NCBI GenBank assembly: GCA_964035545.1
Contig: OZ037772.1
Coordinates: 9,335,150-9,399,149, forward strand
Reading direction: 5' to 3'
DNA: 64,000 bases
From: Bugula neritina
Taxonomy: Eukaryota; Bryozoa; Gymnolaemata; Cheilostomatida; Bugulidae
Part shown: in pieces, positions 13,001 to 23,190 of the stretch
Layout: every line of letters begins with the position of its first letter
Numbering within the stretch: position 1 is the first letter of the stretch
The notes under the pieces: generated by a model
Told to the model about the DNA's origin: nothing
The model's input: only the letters and a program-made list of their open reading frames with translations
Database searches by the model: none
Position numbers and translations under genes: made by a program

Positions 13001-14170
13001 AAAGATTATCTATCAACTTTCATTTTTCAATTGAAATGCTTGATATATAATGTCTTGGTTGTTTCATGGTTTGTGATACACCATCGAATGATTAAACTAT
13101 ATCGCAGAGAATTAGAAGATCAAATGGAAAAGTCAATTTTCTCATTCTTCTTAAACTTCACATGTGTATAACCTAGCTTTTTGAAGTTGATTTTTATCAA
13201 CTTTAGCAAAATATTATTAAGATAAGCAAACAGAAGTTATATAATGCAAACATTTCCTCATTAAGTTTTAAGTGTGTTTGCTCAACTTTTCGCTTGCAAG
13301 CCTAAAAGTTGAACAAACATGTGCATTAGTTATAAACTTATTGCTTTGATATCTTAATCTTAGCAAAAGGAGATACTTAAGAGGGTCATGCAAATCATAT
13401 AATGAACTCATTTTATCTCTGTGCGTAGAGGCATGCAATTAAGTTATCATTAAAACGATTTCCAAATCAAAATCTATATATGAAAAACATGCAGTGGAAG
13501 AAAAGCCAAACCCAAAAAATAAAAGTATATATAAGGTAGATATTTTACAAAATTGTTTTTACCTTTAGATGGTCAGCACAGAATTTATAGTCACATGTCA
13601 CACAGAAACATACAGCCAGTTGACCTTCACATTGATCAACTGTACAAAGCAGAGTCTCAGACTCTAGTCTACTTTCCTCTGTTTTACCTTTTTGTAATTC
13701 TTCGAGGTTCAGTGCTTCAAACAGTTGTCTGCAAGAGGATATATATAGTTAACTATCGAGTATCAGAAAATCTCGTTATATAATATGTTATAAATATAAA
13801 CATGCATGTATATGTTTTGCACTTTCTCCTTATTTTTAATGCTGGCAAATGGCATGAATTGCTGTTTTTAAAATATTAATAAATTTTATTTTACACAATT
13901 ATTCTTCACAGTATTCAGGCAACATAGATTGTTTGGCAATACAGTAAGTGTTGCAGGTTTATAGGTATTTGACTATTTAGACAAAAGGAACTTCTCACAC
14001 ACTCACCCACAAGTAGGGCAGGTTACAGAGCCATGTTGGTTGTAGTATCCTTCAATACAACTCAAACAGAATACATGCTGACAAGGCAGCTCTCTTGGAT
14101 CTATCATAGACTCTGTTCTGGATGCACAGAAACCACATTCATAGTCTGGGGGTAGGTTTTGGGCAGCCAT
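10095..14170 (-). pseudogene. TRIM-like gene, copy 3 (two lesions)
   Basis: Exons 14007-14170, 13563-13728, 12693-12873, 12259-12458, 11673-11940, 10511-11176 and 10095-10225 have the standard lengths. Exon 4 has an in-frame TGA at 12277-12279 where other copies have CGA, a CpG transition. The donor of exon 3 reads AT instead of GT (12691-12692); a GTTAGT six bases further on (12681-12686) could replace it and would add two codons in frame. The stop would leave RING, both B-boxes and part of the coiled coil, without propeller. Exon 2 belongs to a divergent type shared only with copy 7 (SETLLCTVDQCEGQLAVCF-like). In B-box2 the DVH histidine is tyrosine. The remaining exons, including a fully open propeller, are well kept, so decay is recent. 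Confidence 0.85.
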
Positions 14171-14722
14171 TTTGTTCAGTTTATGAATTGGAAAGATTCA
14201 AAGCCTATATGACATTTAAGTTTAATTACTTTTCATAACAGATGGCCAGTGGATGGTTGTATCTGTGCCTCAAGACCAAAACGAGTCTTGACAAGGTTTA
14301 TATGTGTTTGATTTGATATAACTTCATTAATAATTTATTTATACTTTGTTACCCTTTGTTAATCATATGTTAACCTTTTGTTAAACTGTAAAAAAATATA
14401 AGATGTATGCAACAGAACCATCACTAAAGTAACTTTAAAAAACGCATAAAAAATCTAACTATTGCAACATTTCAAAGTAATTATTATTATTATACTATAA
14501 AAAAGATGAGATTTACATTAGCAGTAAAATATAGCCTACATGACAATAATTAATTTACACAGACCTCCGTTCTCACGCTATGAGATGCAGATATAATCTA
14601 TATCATGCTTCAAACTGACTATATATAGGCTATTATATTCTTTTACAAATCAGTGTCAAAAAACTATGTGTTGATGACTGTAGTATTAACCTTTAACTGA
14701 TTTGCTTGTATAAGTAAGCAGC

Positions 14723-14761
14723 GTGATGCCATTATGTGATGCCATTACGTGATGCCATTAC
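14723..14761. repeat. Three tandem 13-bp units
   Basis: GTGATGCCATTAT, GTGATGCCATTAC and GTGATGCCATTAC follow each other directly. Two junctions create TTACGT. I did not see the array beside the other gene copies. Confidence 0.7.
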
Positions 14762-15446
14762 GTAAAGCTATAGGCACAAAAATGATGCAATGATGATGCA
14801 ACACACAAGTATGATATCACTGTCAACAGAAAATAAACAAGTATTTTACTATTGAGTTAGAAGATAATGAAAGCCAAAATATGGTAAAGGAGGTTAATAA
14901 TATGGTGAAATTTACTGTAATGAAAATTATAGTATTTTCTAAATGCTTTAAGTAGCCAGCAATCCACTACAATGGTTACTAAATTGCCTACCATAACCAA
15001 AACAACAGAATGAAAAAGAAAATGCTCACTTGGCGAGCCTTGCATTTTAAAGTTGAAACTTAATCAAAGAAAAAAACATGAAAAAGAGTATATCTATCAA
15101 ATTAGGTACCATGCCTTTAAAGTGTTTATGATAATTTACAGAGGTATTAGCTGACGTCTAGCTAAGTTGTCTAGATAATAAATAGTAAATATTACAAAGC
15201 ATAAATGAGTTATAATACCTGTTTAGTAGCTATATTATAGCAGCCACAGTGTGTGGTATCAACTGGTACATTGAGGAATATTATGTTTCGTAACTAGTAG
15301 CAATTGATTACCAATCATGTAATGAAATATTGTCATTGTAAACTCAGTTCCATTAAATGCTATCTCAAAATGTTTATGACTCTTTATGCAACTCACAGTA
15401 CAACAAGTATGGAAATAATCATGTTTGCATGGTGCTCATGCTAAAA

Positions 15447-15458
15447 GGGGAAGTCCCC
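15447..15458 (-). promoter_or_regulatory. kappaB-type site upstream of copy 3
   Basis: The minus strand reads GGGGACTTCCCC, containing GGGACTTCCC, a full match to GGGRNWYYCC. It is about 1.28 kb upstream of the copy 3 start codon. Confidence 0.5.
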
Positions 15459-15688
15459 AATTTGTTAGCTAGAACAATCACGTGAAATGAATAAAGTTAA
15501 TGAAATGTAAGAATATAGCATTGGTGTATTGAATTGTAGCACAATACAAAATATTGATTACAGCTAAACAATATATTTAGGTTTATTCTGTGTTCACCTG
15601 CATATAAATAACTTTAAATATACAGCAGGTAATAGTAAACTAGGCATAAGCTGTACACATTTATTTATCTTTTAGCACAATGCTATAT

Positions 15689-15993
15689 TGTTATAATTTT
15701 CAGATTTAGGGTTGATATGCTGTCCAGAGAGTCTATTTATTTGCTATAGAACTGCACCAGGATAAGTCGAGTGAACGAGTATATTTTACACACAATTATA
15801 CATTATAAAAACGATACATTACATCCAGACAAGTTATACATCTAATCTATTTGACACTCTAGCTTCGACTGACTTAGCAGCGGGAAACTATAATTGCTGC
15901 TAACTATCCAATACGCTAATTGGCTATCCATTGTTCCGGGTCAATTACGCGACCCTACATGTTGTGCTGCTGGTAGTTCCACGAACCACCACA
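15689..15993 (-). repeat. 3' LTR of gypsy element 2
   Basis: 305 bp, TG...CA ends on the plus strand; no difference from the 5' LTR noticed by eye. Confidence 0.93.
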
Positions 15994-16285
15994 CCGCCCC
16001 CACCAGCAGAAAGCCCTCTTTCTGATATATATAAAAAAAAACATTCATTAGTAACCGCATACATCAGTGGACAAAAATAATACATAATATACAGGAAGAG
16101 ACATAATAATAGGCAGAGTCATTATAACAATCCGTTACCTACAATTGACCAGCTATAGACGAGGAATACCGGCTAGCTGTGGTATTAGACAGGGAATAAC
16201 CTGTCAAGCAGTCAAGCATTTACACGAGGTCCTAGGTTTCCCCAAGAGAATGAAGTTGCGGATTATTCCGACAGCAGAACTAGAG

Positions 16286-17356
16286 TCATTGTTGGGCACG
16301 CCGGTGCTTGGCTTGGCATGTACGCAGTTTCGGTTTCATACGGCATACGGATCCCTTTAGCTGGAAGAGTCCTGTTGTAGTATTAAGTAGATCTGGTGCC
16401 AACTGGGTGAATTCTTCTTGTAATCGCAGGAGGCGTTCTTCTACTGTGGCCAGGCGGACTGGGTCTGGGGACGGTGTCCGTCTGCGGCGCAAGGGGGGAC
16501 TGGGGGACCTGGTTCGTCTCTTCGTCGGGGTAGGGGAGATCTCTCCTTCTTCTGGATATGTAAACTCCTCGGGGGTGTATGTAATCTGAGGGCGGTCAGA
16601 CACCAACGGGGATTGTTGGCGGGCGTTGTCTAATACACGTTGGAACCCCGAGGTCAGAACGGCCAACAGCATTGCCTTCTTCACCAGGGGTCGTATAAGT
16701 GTGAGGAACTCCGGGTATAGCTTAGCGTCGACCACGTAGTTTTCTCCAGGGAAACAGCCCGTCGCTCGATGTCTGGTGACGGGGTAGGGATAAACATCAT
16801 TGTACCCGCAGGGGCAGAATGTTAGTAGGAGATGAGCATTGACGTGTAGTTTCAGGGAGCGGTGGGAGGCGCATTCTTCACCACAAATCTGGCATCTCGT
16901 CCGTCCTCTGGACCCCCAGGCCGTTTCTATTTCTTCCTCTGTTTGTGGAGACACCCACCGCCAACGGCGGCGTAGTGGCTCAGGCCGGTCACCACTAGCA
17001 TACTCCTCCGGATGCGGAGCGGGAAGTGTTCTATCCCGTACCCTGGTTGTAGCGGGTCGAGTGTAATCTGAAAAAGTTTCAACAGTGTTAATACAGTACA
17101 CTGCCGTGTTGTCAGCTTGAATAGCTTGGCAACTCCTAATTCAGTTACCTCGTAGAGATTTGTGGTAGTGAATAGTCAGATAGAACACGTATTGCAATGA
17201 GATTATAAAAATCTCTAAGTCAAACTGAGTTCTTACTCGGTATTTCACTAACCTATCTCCAGCTCGATTGACTCAGTGAGTCGGAGCTGAGTGATGCAAT
17301 CTAGTTTCGTATTAAGATATAGTTAACTCACCCCACGATCTGTTGTCGTAAGACAT
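16286..17356 (-). CDS. Spliced C2H2 zinc-finger protein of gypsy element 2 (268 aa)
   Basis: Exon 1 (17332-17356) is 25 nt with the ATG, a start MSYDNRSW and donor G|GTGAGTTA. Exon 2 (16286-17067) follows acceptor TTTTTCAG. The 264-nt intron joins the frame as GAT. The protein has an N-terminal WVSP.TE segment, a classic C2H2 finger (C-x2-C-x12-H-x3-H, CQICGEEC...HVNAH) and a second finger-like C-x-C-x12-H-x4-C with the motif DVYPYPVT. A conserved LIRPLVKKA helix follows, then an Arg/Ser/Pro-rich linker and a C-terminal leucine-rich segment (VEERLLRLQEEFTQLAPDLL). Element 3 has the same gene with the same 25-nt exon and intron position. It occupies the place of env but has no signal peptide or membrane helix. 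A nucleic-acid-binding role is inferred from the fingers only. Confidence 0.75.
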
Positions 17357-17380
17357 ACTGAATGTGTGAAATGGTTTGAA

Positions 17381-17629
17381 CTACTGCTTAGAAACACGTC
17401 TACTCCTGACTGCATCAGCGTATGAAAAGATCGAGCAACGTGGTTGGGGTGCGTGATTAAGACTTTGTGCACCCGGCGGATGAATTTTGTTTCTATTTCC
17501 GCCGATACAAAAGTTGATTTTTCCGTGGTGCTGACAACTCCCACATTTGCTCGATACTTTTCTCATACGGTTTTCCCCTAGACTTTCATACACGCCGCTT
17601 GTAACGCAGTCGCATATGAAGTCCTTCAA
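17381..17629 (-). CDS. Small conserved ORF after pol (82 aa), element 2
   Basis: It starts in an ATGA overlap with the pol stop and ends at 17381. The C-terminal 55 residues are clearly related to the matching segment of element 3 (shared motifs HH..NFC.GG, QPRC..FSY.DAV.SRR.SKQ). Conservation between two otherwise diverged elements argues it is a real protein or domain. It has several Cys and His residues but no zinc pattern I can name. No membrane segment or signal peptide is visible, so it does not look like an envelope protein. Function unknown. The ATGA overlap suggests translation by termination-reinitiation or as an alternative C-terminal extension. Confidence 0.6.
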   Translation of the reverse strand: MKDFICDCVTSGVYESLGENRMRKVSSKCGSCQHHGKINFCIGGNRNKIHPPGAQSLNHAPQPRCSIFSYADAVRSRRVSKQ

Positions 17630-20600
17630 GTATGCGGGGGTTGCCTCGTACGCTGTCCCCTTTCTAGGGGGGGTGGCACGCTTGCCGGTTCGTTAGTAGG
17701 GGCCTCTAATGGCGTCTCTACTTCACCGTTAGCGGTCACCTCTTCTTGTTCTCCAGATGGAGCCCCTCCCTCTGTGGGGGTTTGCACTTCCGGAACCGGT
17801 TCGGTTTCTGGAAGTGATGGAATTAAACTTGGCGGTGGCGGACACGCTTCTGTTGACAAAAGCTGCCGCTCCTCTCTCACCAAGTTTTCTTCCCGCGGTA
17901 TGACCACTTCGTATTCAGGTCCATGCCGCCGTCGCCCGCGCGTTGTTGTCTGCCTCCTGGGCTCTAACAACGGGGGGGCTTCCCCCACTCCGTCGGGGCT
18001 AGCCCAATACGGTTTCAAGCGAGACTCATTCTGGATAGACACCTGTCCTGAGCGCTCAATCTTGTACGTATGATTTGGCATAGCCTCGACGACCACGTAG
18101 GGCCCTACGAACTTAGGCTTCAGTTTATCAGCCTGTCCGCGACGCCTACGGTAATTGACCATCCACACCTTATCTCCCATTTGATAGAGAGGTGGTTCAT
18201 CGGAATCTTCGTGCCGCACCTTCCACTGCTGTTGGCGCAGTATATCGTGTGCGGCCTTCATCCGTTCCACTAGTTCACTGGCATACTCGTGGACCGAGTT
18301 GTCTTGCTCTGGAACGTGATAGGTGAGATGGTCAGGGACACGAGTCTCTCTCCCGAGCATCAAGAGGTTTGGGGTCTCACCAGTACTGGTGTGTGGGGTG
18401 CTACGGTATGTACGCATGACTTGCGGCAACACCGTATCCCATTCCTCTTGACCTCGTCCAAGGAGGAGACTCCGGAGTGCATCACCTAGCATCCGGTTGT
18501 TGCGCTCCACCACCCCGTTACCTTGAGGGTGGTAGGGGGTGGTCCTGCTCTGATTTACTCCCCAGAGGTGGCAAAGGTCGCTCATCAGTTGAGACTGGAA
18601 TTGAGCGCCTTGATCAGAGTGTATCTGTTCGGGGAGCCCAAAATAACAGAATACATGTTGGTCTAGTGCCCTGGCCACTGTTGGGGCTGATGCATCTGGG
18701 ATAGCCAGAGCATCCGCCCACCTAGTAAAGTGGTCGGTTAGTACTAGGATCCAATTATTGCCTCTGGGGGTCAGGGGCATGGGTCCGACCAGGTCTACAG
18801 CGACTACTTGCCAGGGCCTACCAGCATATAGCCTCCGCCGTCCTGCTTCACCAGGGGGGCGGCTATGCTTACTGGCCTGGCAGATCTCACACTGTTTGAC
18901 TCTGAGCCGGACGTCACGCTCCATTTGTGGCCAATACCACCGGAGTCGTAATTTGGACATCACTCTCTTGACCCCTGCGTGGGCCTGTTTGTGAGTATCC
19001 CAAATCAACTCACGGCGGATGGCCGTGGGGCAGACTACCCTCTTCCTTTCCGGGTGTCTGCCGCTGGCAGCTAGAGAGATGGTTAGTAACCCATCCTGCC
19101 CGATCCGCAGCGAGTCCCAACGCTGACAGTATAGCCGGAACTCGGCGCATCCCTGTCGTATGCGTTCCTCGCTGGGTCGTCGCCCTTCCCTTTTGGCCCG
19201 GTATATGTCTGCCACGACTCCAGGCAGCTCTTCTTGGAGCTTCTTCAGCTCTCGAACATTACCGGCCAGTACAGGGTTGGCGCGGAGGTTTTGTACACCC
19301 TCCGGGGATTCATCAACTCCTTGCCTGAGTTGACCCTGGTCCCAGTCAAACGGTGCTCCGTGGTGAGCCAGCGTCTCCAACTCGCATCGCGGGGGACCTC
19401 CATCCCTCCTCTCGATGTTGAGACACTGTTTGCAACCTCCGTCAGGTCGACGACTCAACCCATCCGCATTGCTGTGTCTCTTGCCCGGTCGATGTTCGAT
19501 CCGGTATGAGAATTCAGCTAGGATTTCGAGCCACCGGGCGACCTGACTAGAGGGCTCTGCTCTCTTGCACAACCAGATCAGCGAGGCATGATCCGTACGC
19601 AGCCGGAACTTCCTGCCATATAGGTATGGTCTGAAGTGCTTCACTGACTTGATTACTGCCAGCAGCTCCTTGCGGGTAGTGCAGTAGTTTCGTTCAGTGG
19701 GTGAGAGAGACTTGCTGTAGTAGGCTACTACTACTTCTCGGCCTTCCTGCACTTGCGACAGCACAGCGCCAACATTTTGGTCACTGGCGTCGGTGTCGAG
19801 GATGTACTCCAGAGTGGGGTCTGGGTAGGCCAAGATGGGCGCCGTTAGTAGGCAGCCCTTGAGGCGGTCGAACGCTTCTTGTTCGACTGGGGTCCACTGC
19901 CACGTCACTCCCTTTGCGGTGAGCCGGTTTAACGGCTGTGCTATGCCCGCAAAGTCTGGTATGTATTGTCTGTAATACCCTACCAGCCCCAAGAAAGCCC
20001 GGAGTCCGGTCAAGTCTTGGGGGGTGACCCAGTCTTCTATTGCCCGTACCTTCTCGGGATCCGTTGCCACGCCGTTTCGACCGACAACGTGCCCCAGGTA
20101 CTTAACCTCTGGCTGCAATAGAGCGCACTTAGAAGGCTTGAGCTTAAGACCGGCACCTCGGAGTCTCTCAAAGACCTCCTGCAGACGACTGACATGTGTC
20201 TCGAAGTCTGGGGAGATCACGATGACATCATCGAGGTAGATCAGCAGTGTCTTCCAGTGGAGCCCGCTGAGGACTTGCTTCATCAGCCTCTGGAAGGTGG
20301 CTGGGGCGGAGGTCAACCCGAAAGGCAGCACCTTCCACTTCCACAACCCGTCCCGTGTGATAAACGCCGCTTTCTCTTGGGCGTCGGGACTCAGAGGAAC
20401 TTGCCAATAGCCGCTTAGCAAGTCTAACGTACTGAAGTACTTGCTGCCGGCTAGGGCATCCAATGACTCGTCAATACGAGGTAGAGGGTAGGCGTCCTGT
20501 ATGGTTACGCTATTGAGTTTGCGGTAATCCACACAGAACCGCCAACTGCCGTCTTTCTTCCGGACCAGTACGACTGGCGAGCTCCACGCACTATGGGCGG

Positions 20601-22011
20601 GCTCTATCAGTCCCCGGTCCAGAAGATCCCGTACTTGTCGGCTAACCTCCTTCTCTTTCTCCGGCCCCAGCCTGCGTGTGGGCTGCCGGACAGGGACTGT
20701 CCCTGCAGTCAGCGGTATTTCGTGTCTGACAATTCCAGTCAGTCCCACGTCATGCTCTCCGCTGCTGAACACATCACCGTAGTCGCGTAGTAACTTAGCC
20801 ATAACTTGGCGTTCTCTGTTACTCGCGCAGCCGCTACAGGCTGTGTCATACAACTCCCGGAGATGTGCGGGGACTGCCCCTCGCCCTTGAGTAGGGCACT
20901 GAGGAAGTGCCTCTGCCGCATCACCCAGCGACGGGCCTACGTCTTTCTCCTGAACAGAGTGAAAACGGCCCAGCATCGACCCAGCCGGGAGCTTGATAGA
21001 CTCGGTAAAGGGGTTGACGCACTGCACTAAGATCTCCCCTTGCTCAGTCAGCTGATTCAGACTGCTGGCAAGTTGGATCTTTTCGTGCGCGCCTTCAACT
21101 ACCCCGAGTCCAGAGATCCGGCTATTATTCACCCTGCAGTGAATGGTAGCCCGGGAGCGGCCTGGTATGATACGGTTGCGTACCACTTGCACACCTCCCA
21201 CTAAAGGGCGGCCGAACTTGTCGACGCAGGCGAGTTCCCGCCCGGACATCATCATTGCAGATTTGCTAAAATCTATGTGACATCCGTGCCGTTTTAGGAA
21301 CGGCATCCTGAGGATGGCATCGTCCTTGAGCTGACTGACGATGAACGTCTCTTGGATCGTTTGATCACGGACTTGTCCCGTCAGCTCAATTATACCATAG
21401 AAGGGAAGGCACGACCCGTCAGCTAGGGTGCCGTACTCCCCTTCGTATGATTCCATCTCGCCCCTGACCCTAGCACTGAGGGTGTCGAAGAGTTGGCGGC
21501 TTAAGAGGTTCGTGGTACAGCCCGAATCAATAAGGAAAGTAACAGCTTTGCCTTCCAGTTTACCGGGCAAGAAATAGCTGTTCCCATGAGGCTGCACCTG
21601 AACTCTCTCTTCAGGCCTTACTCTCGCAGGGAGTACCTCCCTCGCTTTGGGTCGCGAAGGAGGTCTCTTGGGGCGGTGGTAGGTAGGCCTCGGGGGTGCC
21701 GAGGTTAGATTCTCGGCTACCTTTGTGGGCTCCCATCCAGATTCTTGGGCTTGTAGCCCTGCGAATCTGTTGTGAAGGGGCATAGAAAAGGCAGCCGCGG
21801 GGCGAAGCCCCTTGCTGGTCCGTCGTGGCTGTTGCCACTGTTGGTTGCCAGTACGCGGTACCCGTCTGGGTGACCTGCGTTTCTTCTTCCCTGGGGGTTT
21901 CATCGTCGGCCCGCAGGAGGTGGGAACATCTGCGGGCCGCGGTAGTTTAACCCCTGATTTAGGAAGGGACAGTATCGGCGGAAATGCCCTTGATTTCCGC
22001 ACTCCCAGCAA
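17626..22011 (-). CDS. pol: pol polyprotein of gypsy element 2
   Basis: The frame is open for 1461 codons; true translation probably enters by frameshift at 21945-21951 rather than from an ATG. Domain order (residues of the open frame): aspartic protease with DSG at 162-164; reverse transcriptase about 440-640 with the catalytic YLDD at 592-595; RNase H from about 735 (DTDAS) to 850; integrase zinc region with H1007, H1011 and CEIC 1041-1044; DDE core with D1073, D1133 and E1169; then a GPY/F-like module near 1310 and a Pro/Glu-rich tail. All catalytic residues are present. RT placed before integrase with this layout is diagnostic of Ty3/gypsy. The stop TGA at 17626-17628 overlaps the ATG of the next frame (ATGA). 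Strongly GC-rich compared with the host. Confidence 0.95.
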   Translation of the reverse strand: MLGVRKSRAFPPILSLPKSGVKLPRPADVPTSCGPTMKPPGKKKRRSPRRVPRTGNQQWQQPRRTSKGLRPAAAFSMPLHNRFAGLQAQESGWEPTKVAENLTSAPPRPTYHRPKRPPSRPKAREVLPARVRPEERVQVQPHGNSYFLPGKLEGKAVTFLIDSGCTTNLLSRQLFDTLSARVRGEMESYEGEYGTLADGSCLPFYGIIELTGQVRDQTIQETFIVSQLKDDAILRMPFLKRHGCHIDFSKSAMMMSGRELACVDKFGRPLVGGVQVVRNRIIPGRSRATIHCRVNNSRISGLGVVEGAHEKIQLASSLNQLTEQGEILVQCVNPFTESIKLPAGSMLGRFHSVQEKDVGPSLGDAAEALPQCPTQGRGAVPAHLRELYDTACSGCASNRERQVMAKLLRDYGDVFSSGEHDVGLTGIVRHEIPLTAGTVPVRQPTRRLGPEKEKEVSRQVRDLLDRGLIEPAHSAWSSPVVLVRKKDGSWRFCVDYRKLNSVTIQDAYPLPRIDESLDALAGSKYFSTLDLLSGYWQVPLSPDAQEKAAFITRDGLWKWKVLPFGLTSAPATFQRLMKQVLSGLHWKTLLIYLDDVIVISPDFETHVSRLQEVFERLRGAGLKLKPSKCALLQPEVKYLGHVVGRNGVATDPEKVRAIEDWVTPQDLTGLRAFLGLVGYYRQYIPDFAGIAQPLNRLTAKGVTWQWTPVEQEAFDRLKGCLLTAPILAYPDPTLEYILDTDASDQNVGAVLSQVQEGREVVVAYYSKSLSPTERNYCTTRKELLAVIKSVKHFRPYLYGRKFRLRTDHASLIWLCKRAEPSSQVARWLEILAEFSYRIEHRPGKRHSNADGLSRRPDGGCKQCLNIERRDGGPPRCELETLAHHGAPFDWDQGQLRQGVDESPEGVQNLRANPVLAGNVRELKKLQEELPGVVADIYRAKREGRRPSEERIRQGCAEFRLYCQRWDSLRIGQDGLLTISLAASGRHPERKRVVCPTAIRRELIWDTHKQAHAGVKRVMSKLRLRWYWPQMERDVRLRVKQCEICQASKHSRPPGEAGRRRLYAGRPWQVVAVDLVGPMPLTPRGNNWILVLTDHFTRWADALAIPDASAPTVARALDQHVFCYFGLPEQIHSDQGAQFQSQLMSDLCHLWGVNQSRTTPYHPQGNGVVERNNRMLGDALRSLLLGRGQEEWDTVLPQVMRTYRSTPHTSTGETPNLLMLGRETRVPDHLTYHVPEQDNSVHEYASELVERMKAAHDILRQQQWKVRHEDSDEPPLYQMGDKVWMVNYRRRRGQADKLKPKFVGPYVVVEAMPNHTYKIERSGQVSIQNESRLKPYWASPDGVGEAPPLLEPRRQTTTRGRRRHGPEYEVVIPREENLVREERQLLSTEACPPPPSLIPSLPETEPVPEVQTPTEGGAPSGEQEEVTANGEVETPLEAPTNEPASVPPPLERGQRTRQPPHT

Positions 22012-22854
22012 AAGCTGACTGTTTCTCCCTGTGGCGGCGCCGGTGGCCGCATGGGCTCAGGGGCGGTACTCACTGGGGTTTGTGGTGTCAGTGTTGCTAT
22101 CAGCTTGGCTAGCATGTCTGTCAGTTGAGTGACTTTCGATGCCGTCGCCAACTGGGACACGGCAGCCGCGGCGGGGGTTTCCTCCCCTTGTCCCGCGGCC
22201 GTGTCTGCGCGGTCTATCTCCACTTGACGGGAGCTTCCGCGACTTTTATGCATTTGATTAGCTAGGAGGTAAGCTTCCCCCTCAGTCAGAGCATCTTCAA
22301 CGGTGGTGACTCCCCTAGCTAGAAACTGGTGGTGGAGACCCAGATCGTCGACAGATGCTATGAAAGCGTCGAGGGTATACCTCTCGCGGTTGACTGGGGG
22401 CAAGTCGCTGTACGCGATCTGTGCCAGCTTCATGACCGCGGCGGCGTGCTCCCGCAGCGGGGTGCGGGGATCACGCCGCAACCTCTGCAATCGGGCCCTG
22501 GCATCTGTAGCAGAGAGGCCGAAGCGGGCCCGCAGAGAAGCAAAGATGTTATCAATGTCTACGCCCAGCCCATAAGGCTTGGCTTTGTCCATCAATGCCA
22601 TTCTAAGCTTCAGCAAGGCCACCCTAGGGGGCCACTGGGCGACGTCCATTACGTCGCTAAACTCTTGGATAAATTGTTCCACCTCCTCTTCACCCGTGAA
22701 GGTGGGCGCCTTTAACCGGTAGCGGTCTTCAGTTAGTTCTCGCGGAACCCTTTCTCTCTTCTACTACATGGTTAACAGGCATTGTCTCTACAGCATTGTC
22801 TCTACGCTCACCTTCTACTGCCGGTGGTTGAGTTCCAGCATTTTCAGTCTCCAT
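21900..22854 (-). pseudogene. gag of gypsy element 2 (N-terminal frameshift)
   Basis: Gag forms the particle that packages element RNA. The body (about 22730 to 21900) has the conserved EQFI.EF...RVALLKLRMAL...AKPYG...SLRARFGL region and a C-terminal CCHC zinc knuckle, CWECGNQGHFRRYC, ending at TGA 21900-21902. The only plausible start, ATG at 22852-22854, opens a frame that runs into TGA at 22729-22731. Comparison with element 3 indicates a one-base indel around 22745-22765 separates it from the body frame. Either this copy is disabled or Gag starts at an internal codon. The gag end overlaps pol and is read into pol by -1 frameshifting. Confidence 0.8.
21907..21951 (-). promoter_or_regulatory. 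-1 ribosomal frameshift signal (element 2)
   Basis: GTTAAAC (21945-21951) is in the correct gag phase, G TTA AAC. It is followed after five bases by a 10-bp perfect GC-rich stem (21930-21939 with 21907-21916). Pol is in the -1 frame relative to gag, and its homology to element 3 starts directly at this point. GUUAAAC is an established viral slippery sequence. Confidence 0.85.
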
Positions 22855-22867
22855 CTTGGATGCACTA

Positions 22868-22884
22868 TCCCACCGCTGCCACCA
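22868..22884 (-). other. Primer binding site, tRNA-Leu type (element 2)
   Basis: TGGTGGCAGCGGTGGGA on the minus strand, complementary to the 3' end of tRNA-Leu including CCA. Confidence 0.85.
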
Positions 22885-22885
22885 C

Positions 22886-23190
22886 TGTTATAATTTTCAG
22901 ATTTAGGGTTGATATGCTGTCCAGAGAGTCTATTTATTTGCTATAGAACTGCACCAGGATAAGTCGAGTGAACGAGTATATTTTACACACAATTATACAT
23001 TATAAAAACGATACATTACATCCAGACAAGTTATACATCTAATCTATTTGACACTCTAGCTTCGACTGACTTAGCAGCGGGAAACTATAATTGCTGCTAA
23101 CTATCCAATACGCTAATTGGCTATCCATTGTTCCGGGTCAATTACGCGACCCTACATGTTGTGCTGCTGGTAGTTCCACGAACCACCACA
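22886..23190 (-). repeat. 5' LTR of gypsy element 2
   Basis: 305 bp, ends TG...CA, adjacent to the primer site with a one-base spacer. The promoter for the element should lie here because transcription is leftward. Confidence 0.93.

Larger units (their letters stand above)
14171..15688. other. 5' flank of copy 3
   Basis: No gene seen. It holds a 13-bp unit (GTGATGCCATTAY) repeated three times at 14723-14761 and an exact kappaB-type site at 15447-15458. It aligns with the 5' flanks of copies 1, 2, 4 and 6 and ends where gypsy element 2 has inserted. Confidence 0.5.
15689..23190 (-). mobile_element. Ty3/gypsy element 2, near complete (7.5 kb)
   Basis: The element has two 305-bp LTRs that look identical (15689-15993 and 22886-23190), a tRNA-Leu primer site (22868-22884), a polypurine tract beside the 3' LTR (minus-strand GGTGGGGGCGG at 15994-16004), gag, a -1 frameshift signal, a 1461-codon open pol, and two extra 3' reading frames. 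It is flanked by a 4-bp target duplication ATAT (15685-15688, 23191-23194). Removing it and one ATAT restores sequence matching the flank of copy 2 near 9050. Identical LTRs mean a very recent insertion. Pol order PR-RT-RNaseH-integrase places it in Ty3/gypsy. One fault seen is a frameshift near the gag N terminus. Confidence 0.95.

Noticed and set aside
16286-17356. Possible envelope gene, based on position after pol
   Set aside because: No signal peptide, furin-type site or membrane helix; zinc-finger motifs and a conserved intron fit a different type of protein.
17774-21030. Many plus-strand open frames across the gypsy pol region
   Set aside because: Antisense shadows of the GC-rich pol gene with no recognisable domains.
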